Below are positions 36,855 to 48,170 of a stretch of DNA of 64,000 nt, piece after piece (the first letter of the stretch is position 1; each line of letters opens with the position of its first letter). Source of the DNA: Isoetes taiwanensis (taxonomy: Eukaryota; Streptophyta; Lycopodiopsida; Isoetales; Isoetaceae); assembly GCA_021234155.1 (NCBI GenBank), contig JAJEKV010000060.1:1826988-1890987 (forward strand). Reading direction: 5' to 3'. The translations under genes were made by a program, and so were the position numbers. Below the pieces are notes generated by a model. It worked only from the letters and a program-made list of their open reading frames with translations. It did not search any database and was not told the origin of the DNA.

Positions 36855-37110
36855 AAGATACTTTACCCTGAGATGATTGATCATTAGCAAAGAAAAGTGC
36901 CTCGTCCTTCTTAAAAGCTGATAAAAAGAATCTGGTTGATGATCGCCTAGGGCAATAGTTCGTGCAGAGGTAGTAGTCACCACTTCCTTACCCAGATTGA
37001 GTGTTAATGACATTTATGTATTCTCCTCCTTTTCCTCATCCAGATGAGCTGCATTGTTTGTCAAACTCTCTCTCCATTCATCAGGCTCAGTAGAGATCTC
37101 CACATAATTT
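36855..37110 (-). mobile_element. Unrecognised coding repeat family, copy 2 (inverted)
   Basis: Minus-strand homologue of 31375-31610. Shared text includes TAAATTATGT, GAGAGTTTGACA, GAGGAAAAGGAGGAG and GTGGTGACTACTACCTCTGC. At protein level KEVVTTTSARTIALGDH parallels KKVVTTTSARTTTLGNH. Frames are broken in different places in the two copies. Confidence 0.75.
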
Positions 37111-37154
37111 ATGTTACGAAACAGACTTATTTTTATTCGGATTTGAAAACCCCT

Positions 37155-37450
37155 GCCTTGAAGGGTTTTCAAAAAACCATGGCAGTAATAAGAATGCTGC
37201 CAAATCTACATCATGCCATATATATACATGTCAGGTTAGTGTCCGAGGACATAGCTGATCCTGTATATCCATGACTTTGTGAAGGTATGATCTCAACATC
37301 CATACTGAAGCCGTGCTAACCAATGCAGCATAGCATATTTTGATTTGATCATATGCTGAACAGCTCTGAAGGGTGTGTCATTCATATTCAACAGCTCCCA
37401 CTTGGCAGCATTGACAAAGCATGTCTTGGCATGGCTCCCCAATCCCTTTG
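37155..37450. repeat. Second dispersed repeat family, copy 1
   Basis: Homologous in the same orientation to 42240-42550: ccATGGCnGnAATAAGAnTGnT, CCGTGCT, TTTGATCATA, CTCCCA.TTGGCA.CA..GACAAAGC and ATGGCTC.CCAATC are shared in order. It directly follows the inverted repeat copy 2. No protein is recognised. Confidence 0.65.
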
Positions 37451-37489
37451 CCTGTCTCAATTCATAGATGTTGTGCATCTGTGCAAATT

Positions 37490-38560
37490 GAGATAATTAA
37501 CATGTGGAGGTGGCAAAAATATGCTGAGATGACAAAAACAAGGTCATGTGGCAAGAAGTACAAGGTGTGCCAAAAAATTTTCACAAGTAAATTTTGAGGT
37601 TAGTTGCAAGATGAATTGGTGAAACAAGGTGATGTGGCAATTACGTGATGAGGTGGCAAGATGAAGTAGCAAGAGCAAGGTGATGTGTCAAATACATGTT
37701 GAGATGGCAAAAACAAGGTCATGTGGCTAGAAGTACAAGGTGATATGGCAAAAACTACAAGTGAGGTTGATAAACTCTTAACAAATTTTACAAGCAAATT
37801 TTTGAGGTTAGTTGCAGGATGAATTGGTAAAACAAGGCGATGTGGCAATTACATGATGAGCTGACAAGAGCAGGGTGATATGGAAAATACATGCTGGGGT
37901 GGCAAAACCAAGTTTATGTGGCAAGAAGTACAAGGTGATGTAGCAAAAACTACATAATGAGGTGACAAGATGAAGTGGCAAGAGCAATGTGATATGGCAA
38001 ATACATGATGAGGCGGCAAGAAGTACAAGGTGATGTGGCAAAAACTACAAGTTGAGGTGGACAAACCCTTAACAAATTTCACAAACAAATTTCTAAGGTT
38101 AGTTGAAAGATGAATTGGTAAAACAAGATGATATGGCAACTACATGATGAGGCGGCAAGATGAAGCGGCAAGAGCAAGATGATGTGGCAAATACATGCTG
38201 AGATGGCAAAAACAAGGTCATGTAGCAAGAAATACAAGGTGATGTGGCAAAAACTACAAGGTGAGGTGGACAAATCCTTAAAAAATTTCACAAGCAATTT
38301 TTTGAGGTTAGTTGCAAAATGAATTAGTAAAACAAGGCAGTGTGGCAATTATGTGATGAGGTAGCAAGATGAAGTGGCAAGAGCAAGATAATGTGGCAAA
38401 TACATGTTGAGGTGGAAAAAACAAGGTCATGGGACAAGGTTGGGCAAAAATTTGAGGTTGGTTTAGGGTTTAGGCCTAAAACATGGCTACGTGGCAAATA
38501 CACACTGTGGAAAAAACATCATCGTGTGGCAAGGTGGCAAGAAGTACAAGGTGATGTGGC
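37490..38560. repeat. Minisatellite of GGTGATGTGGCAA-type units
   Basis: About 1 kb of tandem units built from AAGGTGATGTGGCAA, ATACATGnTGAGGTGGCAA and GAAGTACAAGG words. A higher-order landmark, TTGAGGTTAGTTG, lies at about 37594, 37801, 38093 and 38301. The four overlapping minus-strand ORFs, all rich in P-H-H-L-V and S-C-C, are translations of this satellite and not genes. Confidence 0.9.
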
Positions 38561-38599
38561 AAAAATATGCTATATATCATAGCATGTTAACATTGCAAT

Positions 38600-40029
38600 T
38601 ATCTGTGATCACCATGTCCATATCCGAGAATGGAAGTGCTTCAAATGTAATAAACCCGAAGACATCGATGAAGAATCTGCCACCCCAACCCTGTAAAATT
38701 TTGAAATCGTATGTATATGTATAACCCGAAAGCAATGTGAGTTTAACTCCAATTTGTTCTGAAGGAAATGCTATACTGAACGGATTTCATTAGTAATGTA
38801 ATGGAAATGCTTTTTGACAAAAAAACTATAAGCTAATTTGTATTACATAAAAAATGGGTACATAGAGGTTGGTTTTCTTAAAGACGATTACTCATATGTG
38901 AACTTCCATATCGTAATTGCTTTTCTCAAAGCATAAACTCGGAATTCTTGAGAGCATCTAGAAATCCATCATGATACATCCTTTATCACTACACAAGCCC
39001 CATTAAGAGCCTCCCCGTAGTAAGGCTCTGGAAAGAACTTCACATCTATTGAATGCAAAGTCGTCATCAAACCATTCACTTGAAACTATTTCATAAAAAA
39101 GATCAAGATCAATAGACAAACCTAAATAAGAAGAAACTTAAAGGATGTGAACACTCGCAAAGATTTTTTTTCTTTCCACAAAGTAAGAAACAAAGAGTTC
39201 CATGCATGTCATAACGTACAAGCCACAACTCGGCCATCTTTCTCTTTTGGAACTAAGCATTAATGGTCCTGTTCTTCCCGCAAATTCATCAACTTAATAG
39301 AAAGCAAAAAACACCATAGGGCACTTAATTTACCATCCAACTAGAGCAACTAGAAAATATGTCTCCAAGTCAAGCTACTCCGCAAGTGTGTAAGAATAAG
39401 CTCTTTCTAGCAACCAACCACTGGTGTTACAGGAACTCCTTTTAGTCATATGATCAAGCAAGAAGCTAGAGAAAATACTACAAGGTAAGGCTATGCCCAT
39501 CGTCAAACATAGAAAGAAGCAGATCTAGTTGTGCAGTTGACTTAGACCCCTATGCACTTTTTTGGGCCTAACACTCCGACCATGGATAAACAAGCCCAAT
39601 CTAGAAACTAAACTTCAAGAAATTTTGCACAAAGCAAAGTTTGCCAAATTCAAGTTGTGGTCGCTAAGATATCACTTCTCAAAGTCGTCCTTCTATTTAT
39701 ACTAAGCCAAGGTTTATTTTTAGCTTTCCTTTTGATAATATCAAGGTCTAAACATGCTGGATTACTTGATCAAATCAATAAATGTTATTCCATGCAAGGC
39801 CACTCCCTCGAGCACCATATCATGAACATTGGCCCACTGATTTTAAATTTATCTTTATTCCTCTTTAAATCTGCTAAACTATTGGATCCTGTTGCAATCC
39901 ATGTCAACAGCTGAGAGTATATCCTCGTAAGAAAAGATGTTATTAGTTTTTTTTGAAAGAAATTATCTAAAAAAGTGCTTCTCACATGTCCAGTTGGATG
40001 CTGCCTAGTGGCGTGACGTTAAAATACTA
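38600..40029. other. No recognisable gene
   Basis: AT-rich; short ORFs near 39657-39985 overlap on opposite strands. Nothing supported. Confidence 0.5.
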
Positions 40030-40049
40030 TCTATCTATCTATCTATCTT
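40030..40049. repeat. (CTAT)n microsatellite
   Basis: Five perfect CTAT units in a short run. Confidence 0.9.
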
Positions 40050-40109
40050 TTAATAACAGCAATATCAGGTTTGACGTCATGAAGAGAATTCAAATAAAAT
40101 TATCCGCGG

Positions 40110-41090
40110 AGTCATAAAAACTGGTATCTTTGGAACATTACACAAACTCCACTAATTGTTAGCAATGACTGGTAGTTTGCATCTATTATTGGGAGCATAA
40201 TAGATTGGCATTTTTGCAGATTTAATCCCTTGACTGCTTTAGTCAAAATATCTTGCAATGAAGACTTTGAGTCTTTTGGATCATGCATTTTGAATTCCAT
40301 GCACAATGTTGGAGGACAGAAGAAGAATTTATCCTTCAAATTTTTGGGTATCTTCTGACTTATATACCTGCATGACAAATCAGAAATCGTGAGCAAGAAT
40401 TTCAAGAAAAACATCTAGAACCAGTTAAATCACACACCTGCCAAACATTTCTAGATGTCGAGCTTTAGCAGCTAGCTCCTCTACATCATTATAGTTAACT
40501 ACAATTGATGGCTTTGGATGAGTCACTCAAAAAGCAACAAATGGGATAAGGCTTAAAAGCTTCTGATATGTATCCCTACAGGAGAGCATAAAAAAATTGA
40601 GATGCACAAATATAAACATTGATCAAGTGCTATGTGGAATTTATCCCATCCTGAGTAAAGCTAGGGATTTCTCCCCACTGTGATTAGCAATATTGACAAT
40701 TAATTATCAAGATGAGCATCTATTATTGAAGTTTCTTTGCTGGATTCCCCTTCATCTGATCTTTTCTTGACCTTCATTGTGAAAATAGGTGATCAGAAAT
40801 TCCATAAAAATAATATGAAATAAATTACTTACTTTTCATTATCTCTTCTAGCTTGAGCAATATGTCTTTCTATATTTGAATAGAAGCTAACTCATTCTGA
40901 ATAGTTGTAGCTCTCTCACTAGCAGTTTGTGTATCAATAGTAATAACGTCATGCCTTCCAGGAGAAGATGTACCAGTCTCAGCTTTTTGCACATCAAGAC
41001 TATCTAGATCGTTGTCACTTGTTGTTATATCAGTTATTTTCTCTGGAATGAAGAAACATGATTCAATTATATGTACCTGACAAATCATGA
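40110..41090 (-). pseudogene. Unrecognised multi-exon gene remnant
   Basis: Minus-strand pieces with plausible splice edges. 41088-40825 starts MICQVHIIESCFF, contains a stop after NELASIQI, and ends DILLKLEEIMKSK before GTAAGT. A short piece near 40790-40700 reads KVKKRSDEGESSKETS. 40575-40440 reads THPKPSIVVNYNDVEELAAK then ARHLEMFGR before GTGTGT, with a stop upstream. 40380-40110, after a CATGCAG site, reads YISQKIPKNLKDKF and SSLQDILTKAVKGLNLQKCQ. Codon use looks genuine. I do not recognise the protein, and the stops suggest decay. Confidence 0.5.
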
Positions 41091-41622
41091 ATGATTACAA
41101 TCATTACCGCTGTGCATGTAGGTTTGATGTCTTCATGTGCCATTTCACTGGCTGGCCTTTGTAAACCTTCATTATGTGCTGCATGGCTTGCATCATATAC
41201 ATTTGAAACAACTTTGTTCATAAACTGCATTTACATCACATGCATGCTTGATGGTATGAGATACATAATAATGTGCAACGTCATGAAAAAAAAACATATA
41301 GAGAAGCATTACAATATGCACTAATAACACGAGCAACTAATGGAAGAATAGGTTATACATATGGAAGTAGTGAATGCAATATCTGCAAATGAAGCTTAAC
41401 AGTACAACCTCATGATATGAACATAACTAAATCATACTCAACCTTTATCTTAGAAGTTTCAGAAGAGCAGACCCCCAAACTTTTCTCCAAAGATTCCACT
41501 TATTTTTGTAATATTTCTTTTATTACATTCCATCTCATAACTTTATTCTCAACTGTGAGTCTTTTTTGCTCATGTTCTAAAAGCATTTTGCCTGACCACC
41601 AAATCAAGAAAATTACCCCCAA

Positions 41623-41643
41623 AAAAAAAAAAAAAAAAAAAAA
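41623..41643. repeat. Poly-A run
   Basis: About 20 A residues, preceded by an AT-rich stretch. Possibly the 3' end of a plus-strand retro-insert, but no recognisable body lies upstream. Confidence 0.75.
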
Positions 41644-42009
41644 CATACATATTCTTCGGTTGTATAATTATGGCAAGAAGTAAATATACAAAACTTGAAT
41701 TCTAGACTATATATTGTACATTCTAATGCAAAAACAAAGGCAAAAAAAAGAGCGCCCGTTCATGCTTCTGCTCCGTAGTGTGGTAAAAGCCTTAAGGCAT
41801 AAGCATGCTATACCCTACCACAAAAAGTACTAATAAGGGACCATAAAACTACCTAAAAAGGTACCTAACACAGAATTGTTTGATATCTTAATAACTATAA
41901 GTGTTAAATTAGATGCATTCTTTTTTGCCTCCAATAGTATTATTTTTATCTTAGCCTTGATTATTAACATGATTTAATAAGACTTCTATTTTGAAACTTC
42001 ATATTAGTT

Positions 42010-42150
42010 TTGATGAAAAGAACAAGAACAAGAACAAGAACAGGAACAAGAACGGGGCGCAGGGAGAAAGAACAAGAACGTGAAAGAACAAGAACAATGA
42101 AAAGAAATGTGAAATGTGAACAGAACAGGAACAGGAACAGGAACAAGAAT
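42010..42150. repeat. AACAAG/AACAGG hexanucleotide tract
   Basis: Repeated AAGAAC and AGGAAC units, partly interrupted. All ORFs through it are low-complexity products. Confidence 0.9.
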
Positions 42151-42239
42151 AGAATGGGTTTTTATCGTCTGCAGAGAACAATTAGTCTATGGGATCCAAT
42201 ATAAGAGCGCATCAGACTTATTACTGTTCAGGTTAAAAG

Positions 42240-42550
42240 GGTTTTCGACGAAAAAGCCATGGCTGCAATAAGAGTGTTATCAAATTGTACAAATATACAT
42301 ATAGTAAATCATATACAAGTCGGGCAAGTGTTCAAGGACAAAGATGATCACGCGACATCCATGGCCTCTTGCAGATATAATCCCAAAGACTTGGACCAAG
42401 CCGTGCTTAATATCACATGTAATCTACTGGTCCGTGCTTGACTAACTCAACATAGCGTAGGCTAATTTGATCATACACCGGGTATGACATTCATCCTCGA
42501 CTGCTCCCATTTGGCAACACCGACAAAGCCTATCCTAACATGGCTCTCCA
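42240..42550. repeat. Second dispersed repeat family, copy 2
   Basis: Same-orientation homologue of 37155-37450 (see that entry), here lying inside the element with inverted ends. Similarity is moderate and broken by small gaps. Confidence 0.65.
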
Positions 42551-42689
42551 ATCTATCCGGGTAGTGTTAGGAAAATAGTATTCAATCCAAAAGTACCTAC
42601 TATAAGTACTTTAAGGTGTTCCAAATGTGGTAGGGTATAGCACGCTTATGCCCCTTAAGGATTTGGAGACATTACTTGTTGCAAAGAAG

Positions 42690-43160
42690 ATTTCATTTTG
42701 GTGCTGATCATCAAAGTCTCCAATACATTTTTACAGAGACGCACCTTAATCTCACACAAAGGCGGTAGATGGAGTTTCTTAAGGAGGATGACTTTGAAGT
42801 TATATACAAGTCGAGAAAGCATAATGTAGTTGCTGATGCATTGTTGTGCCATCCACTAGTTACTAAAACCCATTATAAAGCCATTTCAACCCTCGTCAGT
42901 GAGTTTGGAAGGATGATTGAGCAAACTATTTTCCATGATGCAAAATTTTAGGGGGTGTGGCAAAGCCTATGTAAAGAGGCTAGACCAGATAAGGAAGGGG
43001 AAACGTTCAAACATTATAGGAAGGAAGGAAACCTTCTATACTGTCAAAATAAGTTATATAATAGTCCAATAGCATGACATACGCAATTCAGGAAAGCTTA
43101 TTCTAGAATAAAAATACTTATTTCTCGCCAGACATGAAGAAACAAATTGCAAACTGTATC
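42690..43160 (+). pseudogene. Ty3 chromovirus RNase H and integrase N-terminus
   Basis: DHQSLQYIFTETHLNLTQRR, a stop in place of the usual Trp, then MEFLKEDDFEVIYKSRKHNV and VADAL form the RNase H domain of Ty3/gypsy Pol. Following frames read EGNLLYCQNKLY and PDMKKQIANCI, the start and the zinc-binding end of the integrase. The piece ends at 43163, where a MULE-like element is inserted. Earlier parts of the polyprotein (protease, RT) are missing, replaced at the left by the element with inverted ends. Confidence 0.85.
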
Positions 43161-43163
43161 TAG

Positions 43164-43827
43164 GGATAGGTTCTAGACATTTTCCCAAAACTTCTGTACG
43201 TATTTTTCCAAAACAATGCATTTTCGAAGTATGAAACATTTTTTTTGGAAGTTTAATACCTTAACCGAAAAGTCCTGGCTCGGCTGCCTCATCCAAATGG
43301 CACAGAAGCGTATAATTTGAAATGGATGTGTCTTTGGAGTCTTGCGGCCACAACACAATGCAGACGCAGGTAGCAATCTTACGGACACTACTATTACAAC
43401 GAGTCCACGTATACCAATATTGCGGCCATACGGAGGGGCGCCAAAGTTCTCGGGCAACTACGTGGCCACATTGTCCTACCACCATCTGCAAAAAGTTTGC
43501 TACAGCTGCAAAACGCAATGTCGCGGCCAAGGTAATTCCGCAGTTGTGCTACGGCGCGGTTGCCAATGTATTTCACTGAAAGCAGGCATATGTTGGCGTA
43601 TATGCAGCTACAAGAGCTCAAATTCCCACGCCCACATCTTAGCAAGACGCGAACGCCACGAATTATATGCGGCTGCGCTACTCTCTACTTGTAGCCGCGT
43701 CATTTTCCGACGACTTCTATTGGCCGAATTCTTTTTCGGATGTATAAAACACGTATTTTTGCTAAAAAGGAGGATGTTTCATACCTTTTTCGTATTTTAT
43801 GTATGCAACTTTGAACCTATCCTTGAT
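43164..43827. mobile_element. MULE-like non-autonomous element
   Basis: Left end GGATAGGTTC (43164) is inverted at GAACCTATCC (43813-43822), with further imperfect pairing including GTATGAAACAT / ATGTTTCATAC. The flanks TGTATCTAG (43155) and TATATCTAG (43828) agree at 8 of 9 positions, the duplication length of Mutator-like elements; the right copy is separated from the inverted end by five bases. Removing the insert rejoins integrase coding sequence. The interior is unusually CpG- and GCGGCCAC-rich. The 164-codon ORF across it has no recognisable domain. Confidence 0.65.
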
Positions 43828-43837
43828 TATATCTAGC

Positions 43838-43998
43838 AGTGCCAACTCTACCAAAGCAGAACAACTCTGAGTTCCAAGAGTATCATACCTTTTAAATGTC
43901 CCAAATGTAAAGTGGAAGTTCATTACTAGACTTTATATCCAGCTTGCCTCGGAAGTCATGATGCTTTAATGGTAGTGCTTGACAAAATTTTCAAGATG
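43838..43998 (+). pseudogene. Chromovirus integrase core, first part
   Basis: After the MULE-like element the plus strand reads KAEQL, a stop, then VPRVSYLLNVPNVKWKFITR and, after shifts, DKFSRW-like text. This is the start of the Ty3/gypsy integrase catalytic core (the KWEFITMDF region). It is cut at 43998 by a poly-T-ended LINE fragment. Confidence 0.75.
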
Positions 43999-43999
43999 G

Positions 44000-44039
<40 letters not shown>

Positions 44040-44385
44040 GACGTGAGACTTTTTTTATTGACAAGAACAAAGGCACAATACACAATACACAGACATGAAT
44101 AAAACCCTAGTGGATAGGCTGACCCAAGTAGGCACAAACATCCATCTGTGCATAAGAGGAACACCGTAAATACGTCTACCAAATTATCTCTTTTTTGTCA
44201 TCAGCTATAGATGAGCAACGATAAGTTTTAGTGATCTTCTATTGAGCACAAGGAAGAAGCTGTTGATCAGAGATGTGTGCACCTTGGAAAATACACAAAC
44301 GTCACCTCTGCCAGATAGACCACAAAATCCAACTAGAAGCAAGACACTGCATAACCACAGACACCGCATTGGACACAACTTACTT
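43999..44385 (-). mobile_element. LINE 3' end fragment with poly-A tail
   Basis: A run of about 37 T at 43999-44035 is the tail of a minus-strand retro-insert. It continues with 3' noncoding-type sequence to about 44385, where integrase sequence resumes. There is no coding region, so it is strongly 5' truncated. AAAATTTT occurs on both sides (43984 and 44397), but this may simply be integrase sequence. Confidence 0.65.
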
Positions 44386-46040
44386 GTTCATAAAGTAAAA
44401 TTTTGACTCCACGGTATGTTTAAAGCTATTTTATAGAATATGAATTAATGCATTTTGGAAGAACTTCTTCGATACCATACAAGCCAAGCTTTGGATGAGT
44501 ACGACTTATCATCCTCAGACAGATGGTCAAATTGGACACACAAATCACATCCTTGAAGATATGTTAAGGAATTACATCTAGAACAAACGATCCGAATGAG
44601 CATATTATATACACTTGGTTGAGTTCACATATAATAATACCAAATAGGAGTCTTTTAGAATGCCTCCTTTCATGATCAATTGTGGCTACCAAATGTCTTA
44701 ATCTAGATACATGACCAGGGTAAAAATTATGGGCATCCATTATATTTTATGTTATTAACCTTGGGCGATTCTTTAGTGTCTTTACATTTTTATTAATTAA
44801 TATGTAGGCAAGTTTTTTCGAATGATTTTTTTTTTTTTTTACGAAAAATTTAATTTGATCCACATGTTATTTTTCCCCTTCTTCCACAACTTCAATAAGC
44901 AAACATCAGCTATCGAAATAACCATAAAATTTTAAAAGTTATGAAACTTGGGGAATGAAATACAATTTTTTAACCAGTCATTGCAAAAAATTAGCAAGAC
45001 ATGGAACATCACCCCATGTCTTCCACACCAATTGTTGTGGCTTTTGTTTAAACATTTTGATATTTCCCTTGTGCACAAACAATCGGTACTAGGAAAACTC
45101 TACTTCCAAATCTCTGAGTCTCTAGAAGAGGTCGTTGCTAAGAAATCTCTACCATAAAATCCTGTTAAATAAAGTCTAGTTCAAAAATACCTATGTCGAT
45201 TATGAACAATGGTTATAACGAAGGACGTTATCCCCTCATTAATGTCAGTATTTTGTGCAATTCAAGTTTAACTTATGATGTTTAAAGATCATATATGGGC
45301 TAATCCCTTTTTAAAATACCCATAAAAGAAACATGACATGGGCGATTTTTCTCCTGCCAAGATAAAAAAGAATTATATATGGGCGATTGCACCTCTGAAG
45401 AATGCAAAATTGATCCTACTAATCTGTCAAATCCTAATCCAAGAATTAGAAATAAAATAGCCCATTTGCGATTAATCGTCCTTAATTTTTACCCTGTACA
45501 TGACATAATCCAATTTCTTATAAGATCGAGGTTTCTCAACAATTGTTGGTAGATATGCAAGCTCTAGTTGAGGAAGTTAGAGAATATTTGCTAGCAGCAA
45601 GGAGTAGCAGTAAAGTCTACTCAATAAATACAGAACCTTATGTGAGTTTAAAGTAGAGGAATTTCACTGGTTGAAGATCAAAGCTAAGCCAGCAAAGCTT
45701 AAATTTGGCAATTGTAAAAAATTAGCCCCAAGATGGCATTGATGTTTTGAGATTTTTAAGAAATATGCACTCAACCCTATAAACTCAATCTCTCTATATT
45801 CTAAAATTTCATGTAATTTTTATGAAGAAACATATGCCAAATTCAGATAAGATTTTGGAATCTCAATATTACTGAAGATAACAGAAGAACAATTGGAGAT
45901 AGTTCTCAAAGTTCTTCCTGATGGAGCTTATATACAGATCAAGAGGACACAAATACTGCAATACTTAGCTAAGTGGAAGCATCTAATAGTAGAGGATGCT
46001 ACTTGATTTCTCAAAATGGATCTTGATAAGACATCTCCAG
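44386..46040 (+). pseudogene. Chromovirus integrase end and chromodomain
   Basis: FFDTIQAKLWMSTTYHPQTD then GQIGHTNHILEDMLRNYI (from about 44463) is the integrase core around its last catalytic residue; here the usual GQTERTN is GQIGHTN, so the catalytic Glu is not conserved. Around 45680-45760 LKFGNCKKLAPRW is the integrase C-terminus. Near 45870-46000, ITEEQLEIVLKVLPDGAYIQ and LQYLAKWKHLIVEDATW form a chromodomain, which places the element among chromoviruses. Stops and shifts throughout. About 800 bp between the core and the C-terminus are poorly recognisable. Confidence 0.8.
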
Positions 46041-46099
46041 ACCGAGGGGAGGGAGGAGGAGATGGAGAGGATATAGACATGATAGGAGACATTTGTCTA

Positions 46100-47250
46100 T
46101 GGCCATATAGGATCCGAGTTTATTTTAGGTTTAGGGGTCTGGTCCCCTTCAACCACAACAACTTAGTAATATTTAAATACTAATACCAATTCTGCAATTC
46201 AATAGCTGATGGCTTTTCCTGTAACATCTTGTATGGTCCACTGAGGACAAATTTTATTACGTTATTATGTTACGCTCCTGGTAAGCTTATGCCTTTATAC
46301 AATGACTCTCGTCAAAACATTAAAGCTTCGCGTCATTGTGCATCCATTGATTCAAAGACGTTGGAAAATGGTGAAGGCTTAAATATTGCAAAGGTGTTAT
46401 AGCTCAAGCCATTTGCGGGCATGGAAGGCTTTTTAGTTCAAGTTCTTATTGAGGTGATGAAATAGAGCTCTTTGGCGAAAAGTGGTTGATTATCTGCAGA
46501 CTGTTCTGCCACAACAAGAAGATATTTTGGTGTGGATATATCATCAGGATGTTGAAGAGTGCAGACTTGTGAACTCTATGTATAAGTTATCGTTTGATAA
46601 TGATATTCTTCCTCCTAATAAGTGGCCCATTCAACTCCCTCCCCCTCAATGGTAGCAAATGTGGATTTGGGCATGGGATAAGCTACTTTATCTTAAAGCG
46701 CTATACTTTGGTGACAGATTCTTCACAAATGTCTTCGGGTTAATGTTCTTGTCCACATGTTTGACCCTAGAATATCAAATGGTGGTCCAAAGATATAAGC
46801 AGAGATCCGAGGCCATCGACATTGCTTTGATATTTGTGGCCACCTTAGACATGAATGGAATTGGTTGTTCTCCTCTTCTAGGTATCACTAACAAGTCAAC
46901 AAGTGCTTTTGGCAATTTACACAAGTACAAAATACCGATCTCACTTAGGGTATTCTTTCCAAATTGATTTGGGAAGCTTTAAGGAGAAGATACAACTCTT
47001 CACAACCAAGAGGATAGGCACGTTCTTTAACAATGGATCAAGCCGTAAAACCAAAGATATGGAAGCTAGTTGGATGGACTATTTAGCTAGGGAACCCACC
47101 ATTCTTTGTTTAGGTGAATGCTAGGTATTTCATTGATTAGTAGTTATGTAATATTCGGATGATGATTATATTTTGTAATTAAATTATGCATCTCTTGTGC
47201 ATGGGGAAGTGGGCTTATAAAGACTTGAAAGCTAAAGATGATCCTAGATA
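46100..47250. other. Unassigned, possibly decayed coding sequence
   Basis: Plus-strand frames read LPQQEDILVWIYHQDVEECR near 46510, followed by the 102-codon ORF at 46659. The text looks protein-like but matches no family I know. It may be a further repeat next to the chromovirus 3' end. Confidence 0.35.
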
Positions 47251-47869
47251 AAATCCCCCTTTTTTTTAAATCCTTTTTTTTTTGTGCATAGAGCCCACTT
47301 GGCTGTAGATGCTATGCTATGATTGAGCCCCGACAATGCTGGGGCTAATGTATATATGGAGATATGGCCTTGATGAGCATGGCTACTAGGGTCCTTATTG
47401 TGGGCTAGACTTATAACCGGTCATCATGGTTGACACCTCTTCGGTAGAAGTATTGCCCTCTTTCAAGCTTTGATAAAAATATCTTCATAAGACACCTATT
47501 ACAACTGTTAATTCCTACATCCATGAGCCTTCAAATTAACAAGAATCGAAGCTTTTGTGCAGGAAAAACTCTTGCTCATAAGAATGAATCGAGAGTGCCA
47601 TAATGTTGAACCCTGGTTCCCCATCCGTGCCAACACCCATAAACTATCATCTCAAGAAAATATCAATTCAATATCAACTGAATTAGACACCAAAACTTGC
47701 ATAGAGATAAAATTTTTCTTCAATAAAACATGATCAAAATACAACAAAAATCCCGTTGTAACGGCCTTCAATCTAATGAAGGGGAGGCTGCCACCCTCCT
47801 CTTAGAGCATTGCCACCATGCTCCTAAAAATGCATCGAAGGAAGAGGAGGAGCTTTTGCTCCTCAAAAA

Positions 47870-48170
47870 TACTTATACTTTTACAACAAAATCTAGACCT
47901 GCCTAATTTCACCCTTCATCTAAAACCATTAAAATCACCTCTTCATCCTCACCCTTCAATTCTTCACACAAAATCTAGACTATCTAATTTCACCCATCTA
48001 AACCATTAAAATCACCTCTTCATCCTCACCCTTCAATTCTTCACCTCTTCATCTCCACCATACAATACCCCATTATAATACTTTAAAATTGCCCCAAGTT
48101 ACATTTTTTAACCATTGCCCCAAATAATATTTTTTGACCATTGCCCCAAATAATATCGTCTCAATCGCCG
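47870..48170. repeat. Tandem duplications
   Basis: AAAATCTAGAC...TTTCACCC...AAACCATTAAAATCACCTC followed by TTCATCCTCACCCTTCAATTC occurs twice (about 47888 and 47968). Immediately after, a ~33-bp unit with ATTGCCCCAAATAATAT is repeated about three times. Confidence 0.85.

Larger units (their letters stand above)
41788..42660. mobile_element. DNA element with inverted ends
   Basis: CTTAAGGCATAAGCATGC and TATACCCTACCACAAAAAGT at the left (41791-41832) are matched inverted at 42608-42658 (ACTTTAAGG, GTGGTAGGGTATAGCACGC, TTATGCCCCTTAA). Between them lie a hexanucleotide tract and a copy of the second dispersed repeat (42240-42550). No transposase is present, so it would be non-autonomous. The right end abuts the chromovirus RNase H piece. 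Confidence 0.6.

Noticed and set aside
37600-38348. Four minus-strand ORFs that look like a Cys/His/Pro repeat protein
   Set aside because: They are overlapping frames of one minisatellite, with no start context, splice sites or independent conservation.
37490-38560. CRISPR array
   Set aside because: Units are directly adjacent and variable, without unique spacers of constant length, and no cas genes occur in this plant-type sequence.
43342-43836. 164-codon plus-strand ORF
   Set aside because: It lies inside a GC-rich MULE-like insert, runs through both its inverted end and the flank, and shows no domain. Opposite-strand frames are equally open.
43984-44405. AAAATTTT as target-site duplication of the LINE fragment
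   Set aside because: Both copies fall where chromovirus integrase coding sequence is expected to contain similar AT-rich codons, so the match may be coincidence.
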